From Candidimonas sp. SYP-B2681 (lineage in GTDB: Bacteria; Pseudomonadota; Gammaproteobacteria; Burkholderiales; Burkholderiaceae_B): DNA of 64,000 bases. Both the position numbers and the translations under genes were made by a program. Shown one piece after another: positions 26,919 through 36,871 of the stretch. The DNA is taken from contig NZ_RYDV01000008.1 in assembly GCF_003971065.1 (NCBI RefSeq), positions 124,001-188,000 on the forward strand, in the 5' to 3' direction. How positions within the stretch are numbered: the first letter of the stretch is position 1; each line of letters starts with the position of its first letter. The notes under the pieces were generated by a model, which was given only the letters and a program-made list of their open reading frames with translations, made no database searches and had not been told where the DNA came from.

Positions 26919-27033
26919 TCCGGGCATAATGTCGATGATACCCACCCCTACGTTTGCAGGTGGGCCGATAGGGTGATCGCGCTCCAACACCCGCACCATA
27001 TCGGCTCGAATAATTTTCTTTGCAGGAAGCACG

Positions 27034-27672
27034 ATGCCCATACATGAAATCCGTCATCCCTTGATACGCCACAAACTGGGCCTGATGCGTCGCGCCGACC
27101 TTAGCACGAAAAATTTCCGCGAAATGTCGCAGGAAATCGCTGCTTTGCTAACGTACGAAGCTTCCAAAGACCTTCCCCTGGAGCCGGCCAGCATAGAGGG
27201 CTGGTGCGGAACTGTCGATGTCGAGAAGCTCGCCGGAAAAAAAGTCACTGTCGTGCCCATTTTACGTGCAGGCATAGGTATGCTCGACGGTGTGCTCAGC
27301 TTGATTCCTGGTGCGAAAGTCAGTGCAGTCGGCATTGCGCGCAACGAAGAGACCTTGCAGGCGCAACCATACCTGGAGCGCCTGGTGGGCAAACTCGATC
27401 AGCGTTTGGCGCTTATCGTAGACCCCATGCTGGCAACAGGCGGCTCGATGGTGGCCACGATCGATTTATTGAAAAAAGCCGGCTGCGTCAACGTGCGGGC
27501 CCTGGTTCTGGTGGCTGCCCCTGAAGGCATTCGCGCGGTAGAGCAGCACCATCCGGACGTTCATATTTATACGGCATCGATTGATAGCCACCTGGACGAA
27601 CACGGCTACATCATCCCGGGCTTGGGCGACGCCGGCGATCGGATATTCGGCACCCGTCAAAAAGACACCTGA
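27034..27672 (+). CDS. upp: Uracil phosphoribosyltransferase
   Basis: Upp salvages uracil with PRPP to form UMP. The 212-residue protein carries the PRPP-binding loop [18 protein letters not shown] and the uracil-binding [12 protein letters not shown] region near the C-terminus. The N-terminal [14 protein letters not shown] is typical. It starts at ATG 27034 after GCAGGAAG. It follows dacB after 115 bp, an interval with a CCCACC/GGTGGG hairpin of unclear role. Confidence 0.97.
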   Translation: MPIHEIRHPLIRHKLGLMRRADLSTKNFREMSQEIAALLTYEASKDLPLEPASIEGWCGTVDVEKLAGKKVTVVPILRAGIGMLDGVLSLIPGAKVSAVGIARNEETLQAQPYLERLVGKLDQRLALIVDPMLATGGSMVATIDLLKKAGCVNVRALVLVAAPEGIRAVEQHHPDVHIYTASIDSHLDEHGYIIPGLGDAGDRIFGTRQKDT

Positions 27673-27795
27673 ATCCAGGTCGCTGCAGGATTTCGCAAGA
27701 AATCATAAATCTGCTTACATTTGCTCGATTTTTGTCGGAACGCCGCCAGGCAAATGCGTTAGTATGAACTTCACGAATACATACAGGTAATGCTT

Positions 27796-28518
27796 ATGCG
27801 TTTTATACGGTATTCAAGTTCTGCGCTGCTCATGCTTGCGTTTGCCACGGGCTCTGCTTATGCAGGGCTCTGTGAGGCGCCATTCATGCATGAGGGCGGG
27901 CAGACCCAGCTCAGCGGCTCCGGTGGCATGCAACTGGGGGCCGACCTTACTTTCTCCAACGTTACCAAGGACGGTAGCGATGCCTGCGAGGCGCGCGTGC
28001 AGGGTATTGCAACGTACGGCCTGGCCGGGCTGCCCCCGGGAAAATCCTCTCTGGACTACTGGATGGCAGTCAAACACGGCAAAGCCTCGTTCGAGCGACG
28101 CGATGCACAGGGCGGGCGCGAGCCCGTTGAAGGAAAATTCGATCTTCGCATGCTTGGCCTGTTTGCCTACGGTGAGCCGGTTACCCAGGCCGGGCAAACC
28201 TTTCCCCCAATGCGCTTTCAGATCAATCTCGATAAAAAGGCCGTACAGACCCAACCTATCGTTGTCAGCACCGGACAAAAGACGGTGGGCGAACGCCAAA
28301 GCATACAAACCGCGTCCGGGACCCAATCTTGCTGGCCTATTCGCTATACCCGTGTGACCGACCCGACTCAGGCCTCGTTTAATGGATTGGTTCTTCCAAT
28401 CCCGGGAATGACGGCCGAAGTTACTGACTGGTTCTGCCCCGATTTGCATATGGTCATGAAACAGGAAAGCCAGCAAGGCGGGGTGGCCTCGGTAGTAGAA
28501 GTGATCAAGCTTCGCTAG
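27796..28518 (+). CDS. Secreted protein of unknown function
   Basis: A 240-residue product with a signal peptide (MRFIRYSSSALLMLAFATGSAYAG, cleavage near residue 23), so periplasmic or outer-membrane associated. I do not recognise the family. The mature part has few cysteines (four, possibly two disulfides), a Gly-rich start and no further hydrophobic helices, and reads like a beta-rich soluble domain. ATG 27790 is also in frame, but ATG 27796 sits at better distance from AGG 27785. A DUF883 gene follows after about 58 bp. Confidence 0.65.
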   Translation: MRFIRYSSSALLMLAFATGSAYAGLCEAPFMHEGGQTQLSGSGGMQLGADLTFSNVTKDGSDACEARVQGIATYGLAGLPPGKSSLDYWMAVKHGKASFERRDAQGGREPVEGKFDLRMLGLFAYGEPVTQAGQTFPPMRFQINLDKKAVQTQPIVVSTGQKTVGERQSIQTASGTQSCWPIRYTRVTDPTQASFNGLVLPIPGMTAEVTDWFCPDLHMVMKQESQQGGVASVVEVIKLR

Positions 28519-28576
28519 TTTGTAGTTGAAGTCATTGCTAAAGTTTATCAACCCACTCTCGATTAGGAGCCTCATC

Positions 28577-28894
28577 ATGGCGATAAATAAAGATGCAGCA
28601 CAAACAGAAGAGCAATTCATCGACAGCGTTAAGGTAAGCCTGGACGACGCTGAAAAACTCCTGCGTGAAGCGGCCTCGGCCACGGGTGACAAAGCAGCCG
28701 AATTACGCGAAAGTGCTATGCAATCGCTACGTCGGACTCGCGAGGCGTTGTACGAAACCCAAGATGTTCTACTTGAACGCGGCCGGCGCGCTGCACGGGT
28801 TACCGACGATTACGTCCACGACAATCCTTGGCAGGCTATCGGCATGGCCGGCCTTGCCGGTGTGCTGATCGGCGCTCTTATCTGCCGCCGTTAA
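28577..28894 (+). CDS. DUF883 protein (ElaB/YqjD-like), ribosome- and membrane-associated
   Basis: About 105 residues. A charged, coiled-coil-like N-terminal part is followed by the conserved YVHDNPWQAIGMAGLAGVLIG C-terminal membrane helix ending in RR, the signature of ElaB/YqjD. These tail-anchored proteins bind ribosomes at the membrane in stationary phase in E. coli. ATG 28577 follows TAGGAG; the 17 upstream codons in frame lack a ribosome binding site. It opens a three-gene set matching yqjD-yqjE-yqjK. Confidence 0.9.
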   Translation: MAINKDAAQTEEQFIDSVKVSLDDAEKLLREAASATGDKAAELRESAMQSLRRTREALYETQDVLLERGRRAARVTDDYVHDNPWQAIGMAGLAGVLIGALICRR

Positions 28895-28915
28895 CCTAGT
28901 CAACAAGGGCAAATC

Positions 28916-29341
28916 ATGGCGCTCCGAGAATCCGTCGGCGAGCTGGGATGCACATTGCTTTCCATTTTGCGTACTCGCCTTGAGCTATTTTCGCTGGAAG
29001 CTGCAGGTCAGAAAGCGCACCTCATTACCATTCTGGGTATGGCCTTCGGAGCGCTGCTCTTTTTAACGCTGGCAGTTCTGGTGTTTTCCATCGCCGTAGC
29101 CTTGTATTTCTGGCCTACCGATCAGCGTTATGTTGCATTGGGCTTGCTGGCTTTATTCTATGGCTTGTTGGGTTTGGGCCTATTCATGGCCGTGCGTAGC
29201 AGATTGCTGTTCTCGCCGATGCCGTTCGCCGCTACTGTGGACGAGCTGCGGCGTGACCTCAGCATGATCGAACGCTTGCGTGAACCGGCTCCGATGTCGG
29301 TTTCCAGGCCCGACTGGACAGGCACCAAGGATCGCCGATGA
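28916..29341 (+). CDS. YqjE-type / phage-holin-superfamily membrane protein
   Basis: The 141-residue protein has two membrane helices (about 45-67 and 76-98: LITILGMAFGALLFLTLAVLVF and ALGLLALFYGLLGLGLFMAV) preceded by LGCTLLSILRTRLELFSLEA, which is the YqjE (Phage_holin_3_6) pattern. The function is unknown. It starts 21 bp after the DUF883 gene and overlaps the next gene by 4 nt. Confidence 0.85.
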   Translation: MALRESVGELGCTLLSILRTRLELFSLEAAGQKAHLITILGMAFGALLFLTLAVLVFSIAVALYFWPTDQRYVALGLLALFYGLLGLGLFMAVRSRLLFSPMPFAATVDELRRDLSMIERLREPAPMSVSRPDWTGTKDRR

Positions 29342-29670
29342 AAAAATCATTGTCAGGCAAAGAACGTGCGGTGGAGCTGGAACTCGTTCGGGCGCGCGCA
29401 GCTCTCGAGCGGCAAAGTCTCACGCACAATGTCCACGCCCTGGGTCAAGAGCTCAAACCGGCTGCGATATTGCACGCATTTTTTCCCCGGCTTACGTCCA
29501 GAAGGCCATCCGACTGGCTTTTTCAGGCATTGTCGCTTGGCAGGCAGTATCCGTTGTTGGCGTCTGGCGCTTCGGCCTTGCTCTCAGGTGTGGGCAAACG
29601 CCGTCGGCTATGGCGTGTGGCGGCGGGCCTTTTACTAAGCTGGCAAGTGGCACGTGCCATGAAAAAATAA
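29338..29670 (+). CDS. YqjK-like small protein
   Basis: A 110-residue basic protein at the yqjK position. The N-terminal half is charged and helical; the C-terminal part (about 70-105) has short hydrophobic stretches and ends ARAMKK. Assignment rests mainly on position in the yqjD-yqjE-yqjK-like trio and the ATGA overlap with the yqjE-like gene. Function unknown. Confidence 0.65.
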   Translation: MKKSLSGKERAVELELVRARAALERQSLTHNVHALGQELKPAAILHAFFPRLTSRRPSDWLFQALSLGRQYPLLASGASALLSGVGKRRRLWRVAAGLLLSWQVARAMKK

Positions 29671-29787
29671 GCAGCCAGCCCGCCTTATTCCGTTTCCAGA
29701 TCAAACGGCAACGCGAAGACGAACTACAGGCATCACTGACTTAGGCAGGTGAAGGTGACAAGGTGCGCGTTTGACCCGTATATCGAA

Positions 29788-31332
29788 TTACAAGCCTAGT
29801 TCACTCCACATTGCATCGACCCGAGCCTTAACGGAAGCTTCCATGTGTATGGGCGTTCCCCATTCGCGCTGGGTTTCGCCTGGCCATTTATTGGTGGCAT
29901 CCATTCCCATCTTCCCGCCTAGTCCAGATACTGGCGAAGCAAAATCCAGGTAATCGATAGGCGTATTTTCGACCAGAAGCGTGTCCCGGACCGGGTCCAT
30001 ACGGGTGGTCATCGCCCAAATGACCTCTTTCCAGTCGCGTGTGTCGATATCGTGGTCGACCACCACGATAAATTTTGTGTACATGAATTGGCGTAATACA
30101 CTCCATATACCGAACATCACGCGCTTGGCGTGCCCGGCATATTGCTTGCGTATGGAGACCACGGCCAGGCGATAGCTGCATCCCTCGGGGGGCAGGTAGA
30201 AGTCCACGATTTCAGGGAACGTCCGCTTCAAGAGCGGAACGAATACCTCATTCAGGGCCACACCCAGAACGGCAGGTTCATCGGGCGGCTTGCCCGTGTA
30301 CGTGCTGTGGTAAATAGGATTACGCCGCATCGTGATGCGTTCGACTGTGAACGCAGGGAACCAGTCCTGCTCGTTGTAGTAGCCCGTGTGGTCGCCATAA
30401 GGCCCTTCCAAGGCCATTTCGTAGCCCGTATCAACAGGCGGTGTCTTACCTTCCGGGATCGTCGGTTTAATGGCGTCCGGATGCGAGGACGGCAATATGT
30501 GGCCCTCGAGTACGATTTCGGCGAAAGCGGGTACCGATAAATTGCTACCCAATGCTTTCGTGACTTCGGTCCTGGAACCACGCAGGAGGCCAGCAAATTG
30601 GTATTCCGACAGGCTGTCCGGAACAGGCGTTACGGCCCCCAAAATGGTCGCGGGGTCGGCTCCCAGCGCTACGGCTATCGGAAAAGGGGTGCCGGGATTG
30701 CTTAATGCATGATCGCGAAAATCAAGGGCTCCCCCGCGGTGCGAGAGCCACCGCATGATAAGTTTGTTGCGTCCGATCAGTTGCTGGCGATAGATACCCA
30801 GGTTTTGCCGTTTGGCGTTTGGCCCGCGCGTGATGACCAGGCCCCATGTCAGCAAAGGGGCGATATCGCCCGGCCAGCAGCGCTGCAGTGGTATTTCTGC
30901 CAGATCTATATCTTTGCCTTCCAGAACGATGTCCTGGCATGCGGCTCCCTTGACCGTTTTAGGGCTCATGTCCCATAGCGCCGATTTCAGCATCGATACT
31001 TTGGCCAAAGCGTCGCGAAGGCCGCGTGGAGCCTCTGGCTCACGCAGTGACGCAAGCAGTTCGCCGGTCTGGCGCAACTCGCTGACTTCTTCGGCGCCCA
31101 TTCCCCAGGCGACCCGCTTGGGTGTGCCAAACAGATTTGTCAGCACCGGGATAGGGGAGAGCGAGCCGTTATGCATGGGACGCTCGAAAAGCAGGGCGGG
31201 GCCTTCCGCCCGCAGGACGCGATCGCTGATCTCAGTCATCTCGAGGTCAGTCGAAACCGGAGTTGTCAGGCGTTTGAGTTCGCCAGCGCTTTCCAGTTGC
31301 GCGATAAAGTCTCTTAGGTCACGATATTTCAC
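29788..31332 (-). CDS. ubiD: UbiD, 3-octaprenyl-4-hydroxybenzoate carboxy-lyase
   Basis: UbiD decarboxylates the prenylated 4-hydroxybenzoate ring in ubiquinone synthesis using prenylated FMN. The 514-residue protein opens with [22 protein letters not shown] and has family blocks [37 protein letters not shown] and [14 protein letters not shown]. The start is GTG at 31332. UbiX is not adjacent. Other UbiD-family decarboxylases exist, but length and sequence favour the ubiquinone enzyme. Confidence 0.93.
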   Translation of the reverse strand: MKYRDLRDFIAQLESAGELKRLTTPVSTDLEMTEISDRVLRAEGPALLFERPMHNGSLSPIPVLTNLFGTPKRVAWGMGAEEVSELRQTGELLASLREPEAPRGLRDALAKVSMLKSALWDMSPKTVKGAACQDIVLEGKDIDLAEIPLQRCWPGDIAPLLTWGLVITRGPNAKRQNLGIYRQQLIGRNKLIMRWLSHRGGALDFRDHALSNPGTPFPIAVALGADPATILGAVTPVPDSLSEYQFAGLLRGSRTEVTKALGSNLSVPAFAEIVLEGHILPSSHPDAIKPTIPEGKTPPVDTGYEMALEGPYGDHTGYYNEQDWFPAFTVERITMRRNPIYHSTYTGKPPDEPAVLGVALNEVFVPLLKRTFPEIVDFYLPPEGCSYRLAVVSIRKQYAGHAKRVMFGIWSVLRQFMYTKFIVVVDHDIDTRDWKEVIWAMTTRMDPVRDTLLVENTPIDYLDFASPVSGLGGKMGMDATNKWPGETQREWGTPIHMEASVKARVDAMWSELGL

Positions 31333-31410
31333 AGAGTTCGCCGATCAGGTTACATTAGTACGACAGTGGAAGGTTAACATCGACTCACCAGGTTTGATTC
31401 AAAGGACACA

Positions 31411-32298
31411 ATGGCAGTCATGGGTTCCGGCAATTTAGTAAGCCGTTCCGCCCGAGGGGCAATGTATCAGTTAAGCGAACTGATGCACGTCTGTGCCGTT
31501 TACCTGGGGATCGCAGTGCTGGTTACGATCTCGCTTACGTTTACGGTTCCATCCTTACGCGAACAAGCCAGGCAACTCCACACGGCACTGGTATTCGTCT
31601 TACGTCCTGATGGGCTCAAGGGCGATGTATTCGCCACCTTGGGCACCGGTCAGAACGACTTCTTCTTCGAAGGTGAATCTTACGACCTTGACGGTCCCGA
31701 TTCCAAACCGTCCGTCGCCGCGCCTTCTCGGGTCGAAAAGTCGGGGGTCTCACCCAAGATCGAATCCGAGCCTGCTGCTCAAACCAACTTCAGCAAGGCG
31801 CTTAATGCCTCGCTGGCAGGTCAGCCGATTGCCGGTGTTACGTCTGCCCAGGCTCAGGCCTTGCGCAGCTATATTGCGCGGAAATACAAGATTGCCCATA
31901 GTGTGGCCGGCGCATTGATCAACACGGCGTTTCTGGTGGGCAATGAAACCAAGCTCGATCCCCAGCTTCTTCTCGCGGTTATTGCCATCGAATCACGCTA
32001 TAACCCTTATGCGGAAAGTCATGTGGGCGCACAGGGGCTGATGCAGGTGATGACCAAGGTCCATAAAGAAAAGTTTGCGGCCTTCAATGAAGGCTCTATC
32101 GCCGCCCTTAATCCTATCGCCAATATCCGTGTCGGATCGCAAATTTTGCGCGATTGCATAAAACGACGGGGATCCGTCGAAGGCGGTCTGGCCTGTTACG
32201 TGGGGGCCACTGGCCCCAGCGACGGAGGCTACGGCGCGAAGGTGTTGGCCGAAAGGCGGCGCATTGCGCTGGCTTCCGGCATTTCCGTCGGCCGGTAA
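31411..32298 (+). CDS. Membrane-anchored lytic transglycosylase (SLT domain)
   Basis: The 295-residue protein cleaves peptidoglycan glycan strands. A membrane anchor lies at about 25-50 (LMHVCAVYLGIAVLVTISLTF). A linker follows, then an SLT domain (about 170-285) with the catalytic Glu in LLAVIAIESRYNPYAES and the GAQGLMQVMT block. The first AKY-type tail and GxxC YVGATGP are also present. ATG 31411 follows AAAGGA. It is divergent from ubiD. Confidence 0.9.
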   Translation: MAVMGSGNLVSRSARGAMYQLSELMHVCAVYLGIAVLVTISLTFTVPSLREQARQLHTALVFVLRPDGLKGDVFATLGTGQNDFFFEGESYDLDGPDSKPSVAAPSRVEKSGVSPKIESEPAAQTNFSKALNASLAGQPIAGVTSAQAQALRSYIARKYKIAHSVAGALINTAFLVGNETKLDPQLLLAVIAIESRYNPYAESHVGAQGLMQVMTKVHKEKFAAFNEGSIAALNPIANIRVGSQILRDCIKRRGSVEGGLACYVGATGPSDGGYGAKVLAERRRIALASGISVGR

Positions 32299-32304
32299 GG
32301 CGAA

Positions 32305-33462
32305 TCAGCCCAGGAAGCGTTCCATCCGTTCAACCGCCTCCTGCAGGCGGTCTATTCCTGTGGCATACGAAAACCTCAATGAGTGAGCGGCGTGCGCCGG
32401 GCCGAAATCACGGCCGGGAACCGCGGCAACACCGGCTTCATACAGCAGCCGATGCGAAAAGTCGTCGCTATCGTGGCTGAATTTGCGAATGTCCGCATAA
32501 ATATAGAAAGCGCCGTCCGGCACAACCGGTACATGCAGACCCAGGCGTTCAAGCTGCGGAAGCAGGTAGTCGCGACGCTGTTTGAATGAGAGTCGCCGGT
32601 TCTCGAAAATTCGCATGACTTCGGGTTCGAAGCAGGTGATCGCGGCATGCTGCGCAAGCGCAGGGGCGCAAATGGCCAGGCTGGACGCCAGCTTTTCAAT
32701 CGTCGGCATGAGATGCTGCGGCGCGATCATCCAACCTAGACGCCAGCCGGTCATGTGGAAATACTTTGAGAAGCTGTTGATGATGACGATGTTGTCGTCC
32801 AGGGTGAGAGCGCTTTGTGGCGCCTCGCCGTAATACAAGCCCAGGTAGATCTCGTCCATAATAATGAAGCCGCCGCGCTGCTTGACTTCAGCAATTAGTT
32901 CCTTGAGGTCTTCACGGGCGATGGTTGTCCCCGTCGGATTGCTGGGAGAGGCGATCAGCACGCCGCGGGTCGCCGGGCTCCAGTGTTCGCGGATGGCCGC
33001 GGCATCCAGCTGGAAGCGCTGATCAGGCGAACACGGAATAAGCCGCGGTACGCCGCCCGCAGCGATGATGAAATTCTGATTAGCAGGGTACGACGGGTCG
33101 GGCATCAACACTTCGTCACCCGGATTAATCAGTGTCATGGCCGCTAGAAGAAGCGCGCCCGACGCACCGGCGGTCACAATGATACGGTCTGGGTCGACGG
33201 TTGCGCCAAAGTGTTGCTTGTAATAGTCGGCGATGGCATCTCGCAATGGCGCTATGCCGGCTGGCGGTGTGTATCCGCTCAGGCCGGCCTGGGCGGCACG
33301 ATTCAGGGTTTCAACAACCTGCGGCGGGGCCGTAAAATCAGGTTCGCCGATTCCCAAACTGATAATGTCACGGCCTTGCGCGTTCAGCGCAGTCGCCTGT
33401 TTGAATAGTTCCACAGCGTAGAATGGCATCACTTGTTCAGTACGCTTGGCAAGGCGGGGCAT
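32305..33462 (-). CDS. PLP-dependent class I/II aminotransferase
   Basis: A 385-residue fold-type I aminotransferase. The PLP-binding lysine is in INSFSKYFHMTGWRLGW (about 236), and the substrate-carboxylate Arg in the C-terminal block AHSLRFSYATG. GIGEPDFTAPPQVVE near the start is the usual GxGxPDF motif. The closest type is the aspartate/alanine-like aminotransferase group; the exact substrate cannot be read. It is convergent with the transglycosylase gene (6 bp apart) and divergent from the next gene. Confidence 0.9.
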   Translation of the reverse strand: MPRLAKRTEQVMPFYAVELFKQATALNAQGRDIISLGIGEPDFTAPPQVVETLNRAAQAGLSGYTPPAGIAPLRDAIADYYKQHFGATVDPDRIIVTAGASGALLLAAMTLINPGDEVLMPDPSYPANQNFIIAAGGVPRLIPCSPDQRFQLDAAAIREHWSPATRGVLIASPSNPTGTTIAREDLKELIAEVKQRGGFIIMDEIYLGLYYGEAPQSALTLDDNIVIINSFSKYFHMTGWRLGWMIAPQHLMPTIEKLASSLAICAPALAQHAAITCFEPEVMRIFENRRLSFKQRRDYLLPQLERLGLHVPVVPDGAFYIYADIRKFSHDSDDFSHRLLYEAGVAAVPGRDFGPAHAAHSLRFSYATGIDRLQEAVERMERFLG

Positions 33463-33547
33463 AAGGCTGGTCTCGGCGAAAAAGCATAATTGTAGCGTTC
33501 GTACAGCGGCCTGGTTTTTTTTTCAAGTGTATTCAAAGGAAGTAAAC

Positions 33548-34474
33548 ATGGAGTCTCGTTCGCGCCGGGCTTTCTTGACCGGCAGACGCTTGTCGCAAAA
33601 CCCCTGGGAAGCATTTTGCCAACGCTTGCGCAGTGCCGCTACGGGTACTTTTTTCGAGTTTGAAATGCATGAAGGGGTAGGGAGCGCGCGGCTCATACCG
33701 AAGCAGGCAAGCGATGTCCATCATGCCAGGGCGTTATGTGCCGAGTACGGAGTGCTCCTTGCGCTAGACGGCATTCAACATGCGTCGCGCCTGAACGAAG
33801 AGCCAGTGCTGTGGGTAGAGCCGGGTCGCGATATGGCTGGGTGCCAGCGTCTTGAGCCTGGCAGTTCCAAATGGTTCGTGCAGCCGGGCTGTCTGCTGGG
33901 CGAGCTGGAAGCGGCCGGTTTCCAGCAATTCGCCGATCTGCCCTGCCATATCACGGTCGCCGCCTGGCTGGCCGACCGTACCCTGTGTGATTGGAACGCC
34001 GGGGAAACCTTCAAATCCGGAATGGTACACGCTTCGGTGTTGCTGGCGGACGGTTCTAGCGTCAATCTTGGCGCCTTCGGCGAAAGCAACCAGAAGCCGC
34101 TCGACGGCTTGCGCCTGCAGCAACTGGTGCCGGCGTTGTTCCAGGCCAGCGTGCATCCCGATGCGCAACTATGTCGCCAGGCCCAGCACTGGCCGGGCCG
34201 CTACCGTCTTGACGCCCTGCTACCGGCAGCGGGCCACGCGCCCAATCTTGCCCAGCTATTACTGGGCCACGGGGGCGACCTGGGCTGGATAGAATGGGTA
34301 GTGCTGGATGAGCAGTTGGCGCAGCCGCAGGCCGAGCGAAGCTATGCCGATCGTTACTCATCCCGACAGCGCGCGCAAGGCGATGCTGGGACCTGCGGTA
34401 CGAATCTGGATGCACGTATCAAGGCACTGTTCGACCCCGCCGATGTTTTTCCGTATCCCGGCCAGGATGTCTGA
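33548..34474 (+). CDS. Degenerate FAD-linked-oxidase-like protein
   Basis: About 308 residues. The order of blocks resembles the FAD_binding_4 (PCMH) domain of GlcD-type oxidases: HHARALCAEYGVLLALDG, LWVEPGRDMAGCQRL, KWFVQPGCLLGELEAAGF, then WNAGETFKSGMVHASVLLADG and a late IKALFDPADVFPYPG, which echoes GlcD C-termini. The usual Gly-rich FAD-pyrophosphate loop is not recognisable, and the protein is much shorter than GlcD (about 490). It may bind a ligand without being an oxidase. ATG 33548 follows AAAGGAAG. Confidence 0.5.
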   Translation: MESRSRRAFLTGRRLSQNPWEAFCQRLRSAATGTFFEFEMHEGVGSARLIPKQASDVHHARALCAEYGVLLALDGIQHASRLNEEPVLWVEPGRDMAGCQRLEPGSSKWFVQPGCLLGELEAAGFQQFADLPCHITVAAWLADRTLCDWNAGETFKSGMVHASVLLADGSSVNLGAFGESNQKPLDGLRLQQLVPALFQASVHPDAQLCRQAQHWPGRYRLDALLPAAGHAPNLAQLLLGHGGDLGWIEWVVLDEQLAQPQAERSYADRYSSRQRAQGDAGTCGTNLDARIKALFDPADVFPYPGQDV

Positions 34475-34537
34475 CCGATCAGCCTTATCCTTATTGTTTA
34501 TATGACGTATAGTCATGTCCTAAATGATACCCAGGGG

Positions 34538-34564
34538 CTAGAATGGGTATCCAACCCACTCTAG
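34538..34564. promoter_or_regulatory. Inverted repeat before maeB, possible operator
   Basis: CTAGAATGGGT (34538-34548) and ACCCACTCTAG (34554-34564) match at 10 of 11 positions around a 5-bp spacer, ending 15 bp before the maeB ATG. No T-tract follows. It may be a regulator site or a leader hairpin. Confidence 0.4.
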
Positions 34565-34579
34565 ACTATTGAAAGCACC

Positions 34580-36871
34580 ATGGAAGAAAATTTTCGCAAA
34601 GCTGCTCTGGAATATCACGAGCAAGGACGTCCTGGAAAGATCTCCGTCACGCCGACCAAACAGTTGTCGAACCAGCGCGACCTGGCCCTGGCATATTCTC
34701 CCGGGGTTGCGGCGGCTTGCGAAGAAATTGTTTCCGATCCGGCCAATGCCTATCGTTATACGGCGCGCGGTAACCTGGTAGGCGTTATCACCAACGGCAC
34801 CGCCGTGCTGGGCCTGGGTAATATTGGCGCGCTGGCGTCCAAGCCGGTCATGGAAGGCAAAGCAGTTCTGTTCAAGAAGTTCGCTGGTATCGATGTGTTC
34901 GATATCGAGATCAATGAAACCGATCCCGACAAACTGGTCGAGATCATTGCCGGCCTGGAACCGACGTTCGGCGGCATCAACCTTGAAGACATCAAGGCTC
35001 CGGAGTGCTTCACGGTCGAGCGCAAGCTGCGCGAACGCATGAACATCCCGGTCTTCCACGACGATCAGCACGGCACCGCTATTTGCGTATCGGCTGCCTT
35101 CATCAATGGTCTGGAAGTCGTCGGCAAGGACATCAAAAAAGTCAAAGTCGTTGTGTCGGGGGCCGGTGCTGCTGCATTGGCCTGTCTGGACCTCCTGGTC
35201 GATCTGGGTTTGCCCATCGAAAATATATGGGTCGCCGACATCGAAGGCGTGGTTTACACGGGTCGTACGGTTCTTATGGACCCCGACAAAGAGCGCTTCG
35301 CCCAGGACACGGCAGCGCGCAAGCTGGGCGATATCATCGATAGCGCAGACGTGTTTTTGGGATTGTCGGCAGGCGGCGTCCTTAAACCCGAGATGGTAGC
35401 CAAGATGGCTTCCCGGCCGCTGGTTCTGGCCCTGGCCAACCCCAACCCGGAAATCCTCCCCGAGGACGCGCATGCCGTGCGCGACGATGTGGTCATGGCA
35501 ACCGGCCGGTCCGATTACCCTAACCAGGTCAATAACGTCCTGTGCTTCCCCTATATCTTCCGCGGCGCCCTTGATGTCGGCGCGACCACCATTACGCGTG
35601 GCATGGAAAAGGCAGCTGTCATCGCCATCTGCAAGCTGGCCCAGGAAGAGCAAAACGATGTGGTGGCTGCTGCCTATGGCACGTACGGCGTTTCGTTCGG
35701 CCCTGAATACTTTATTCCCAAACCGTTCGATCCACGTCTTATCGTGCGCATCGGGGTCGCCGTGGCGCTCGCCGCCATGGAAGACGGTGTGGCGACGCGG
35801 CCCATTGCCGACATCGAAAGCTACGCCGAACAGTTACAGCAGTTCGTGTACCGTTCCGGCTCGTTTATGAAGCCGCTGTTTTCAGATGCCAAGAGGCTGG
35901 TGCGGGAAGGCGGAAAATCGCGCATTGTGTTCGCCGAAGGCGAAGACGAGCGCGTGTTGCGCGCGGTGCAGATTATCGTCGACGAAAAACTTGCCAAGCC
36001 GATTCTGGTTGGGCGTCCTTCAGTACTCGAAGATCGCATCAAGAAATTCGGCCTGCGCCTGCGTCTGGGCAAAGACGTCGAAGTGACCAATCCCGACTAC
36101 GACGAACGTTTCCATACCTACTGGACAACGTACTGGGAACGCATGTGCCGCCGCGGAATCAGCAAAGAGATGGCCCGTGTCGAGATGCGCCGCCGCCTTA
36201 CCCTTATTGGCGCCATGATGGTGCATCTGGGTGATGCCGACGGCATGGTATGCGGCACGGTGGGCGCTTATGGGGATCATCTGCGGTTTATCGATGAAAT
36301 CATTGGCAAGGCGCCAGGCGCCAAAACCTACGCGGCGATGAACATCCTGCTGCTGGCAGAGCGCACCGTTGCTCTGGCCGATACTCATATCAACGATAAC
36401 CCCGACGCCGAGCAGATCGCCGAAATCACGCTGGCAGCGGCTACCGAAATGAGGCGTCTGAATATCGAGCCCAAAGTCGCACTGTTGTCGCGCTCGAACT
36501 TCGGAACCAGCAGTTCGTCTTCAGGCGAGAAAATGAAAACAGCCCTCGAACTGGTCCGCGAACGCGACCCAGGCCTCGAGATCGATGGCGAAATGCATGG
36601 CGACTGCGCTCTTAACGAAGAATTGCGCAAACGCATCATGCCGTCTACGACTTTGCAGGGCGAAGCCAATTTGCTTATATGCCCTAATGTCGACTCGGGC
36701 AATATTGCCTATAACCTTCTTAAAGCTGCAGCGGGCGGCAATGTGGCGGTCGGACCCTTCCTGCTGGGGGTCAATGCACCAATCCACATCCTGACGTCTA
36801 GCTCAACCGTACGTCGCATCGTCAATATGGCGGCTCTTACGGTGGTTGATGCGAATACCCTGCGTAAATGA
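34580..36871 (+). CDS. maeB: NADP-dependent malic enzyme with C-terminal phosphotransacetylase-like domain
   Basis: MaeB decarboxylates malate to pyruvate with NADP+, supplying NADPH and pyruvate. The 763-residue length is that of the two-domain type. Residues 1 to about 430 are the malic enzyme, with [12 protein letters not shown], the [16 protein letters not shown] block and the [16 protein letters not shown] dinucleotide site. Residues about 440-763 are a PTA_PTB domain that in E. coli is regulatory (acetyl-CoA inhibition) rather than catalytic. The 3' end overlaps the patatin gene by 23 nt. Confidence 0.96.
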   Translation: MEENFRKAALEYHEQGRPGKISVTPTKQLSNQRDLALAYSPGVAAACEEIVSDPANAYRYTARGNLVGVITNGTAVLGLGNIGALASKPVMEGKAVLFKKFAGIDVFDIEINETDPDKLVEIIAGLEPTFGGINLEDIKAPECFTVERKLRERMNIPVFHDDQHGTAICVSAAFINGLEVVGKDIKKVKVVVSGAGAAALACLDLLVDLGLPIENIWVADIEGVVYTGRTVLMDPDKERFAQDTAARKLGDIIDSADVFLGLSAGGVLKPEMVAKMASRPLVLALANPNPEILPEDAHAVRDDVVMATGRSDYPNQVNNVLCFPYIFRGALDVGATTITRGMEKAAVIAICKLAQEEQNDVVAAAYGTYGVSFGPEYFIPKPFDPRLIVRIGVAVALAAMEDGVATRPIADIESYAEQLQQFVYRSGSFMKPLFSDAKRLVREGGKSRIVFAEGEDERVLRAVQIIVDEKLAKPILVGRPSVLEDRIKKFGLRLRLGKDVEVTNPDYDERFHTYWTTYWERMCRRGISKEMARVEMRRRLTLIGAMMVHLGDADGMVCGTVGAYGDHLRFIDEIIGKAPGAKTYAAMNILLLAERTVALADTHINDNPDAEQIAEITLAAATEMRRLNIEPKVALLSRSNFGTSSSSSGEKMKTALELVRERDPGLEIDGEMHGDCALNEELRKRIMPSTTLQGEANLLICPNVDSGNIAYNLLKAAAGGNVAVGPFLLGVNAPIHILTSSSTVRRIVNMAALTVVDANTLRK

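Noticed and set aside
26940-26975. Terminator or attenuator between dacB and upp
   Set aside because: The CCCACC/GGTGGG stem has a 12-nt loop and no T-tract, so I could not support it as a feature.
27814-28692. 292-codon open frame antisense to the secreted protein and DUF883 genes
   Set aside because: The + strand genes have a signal peptide, ribosome binding sites and a recognised domain; the antisense frame has none.
34538-35653. 371-codon open frame antisense to maeB
   Set aside because: Shadow of the malic enzyme gene; no start signal and no family resemblance.
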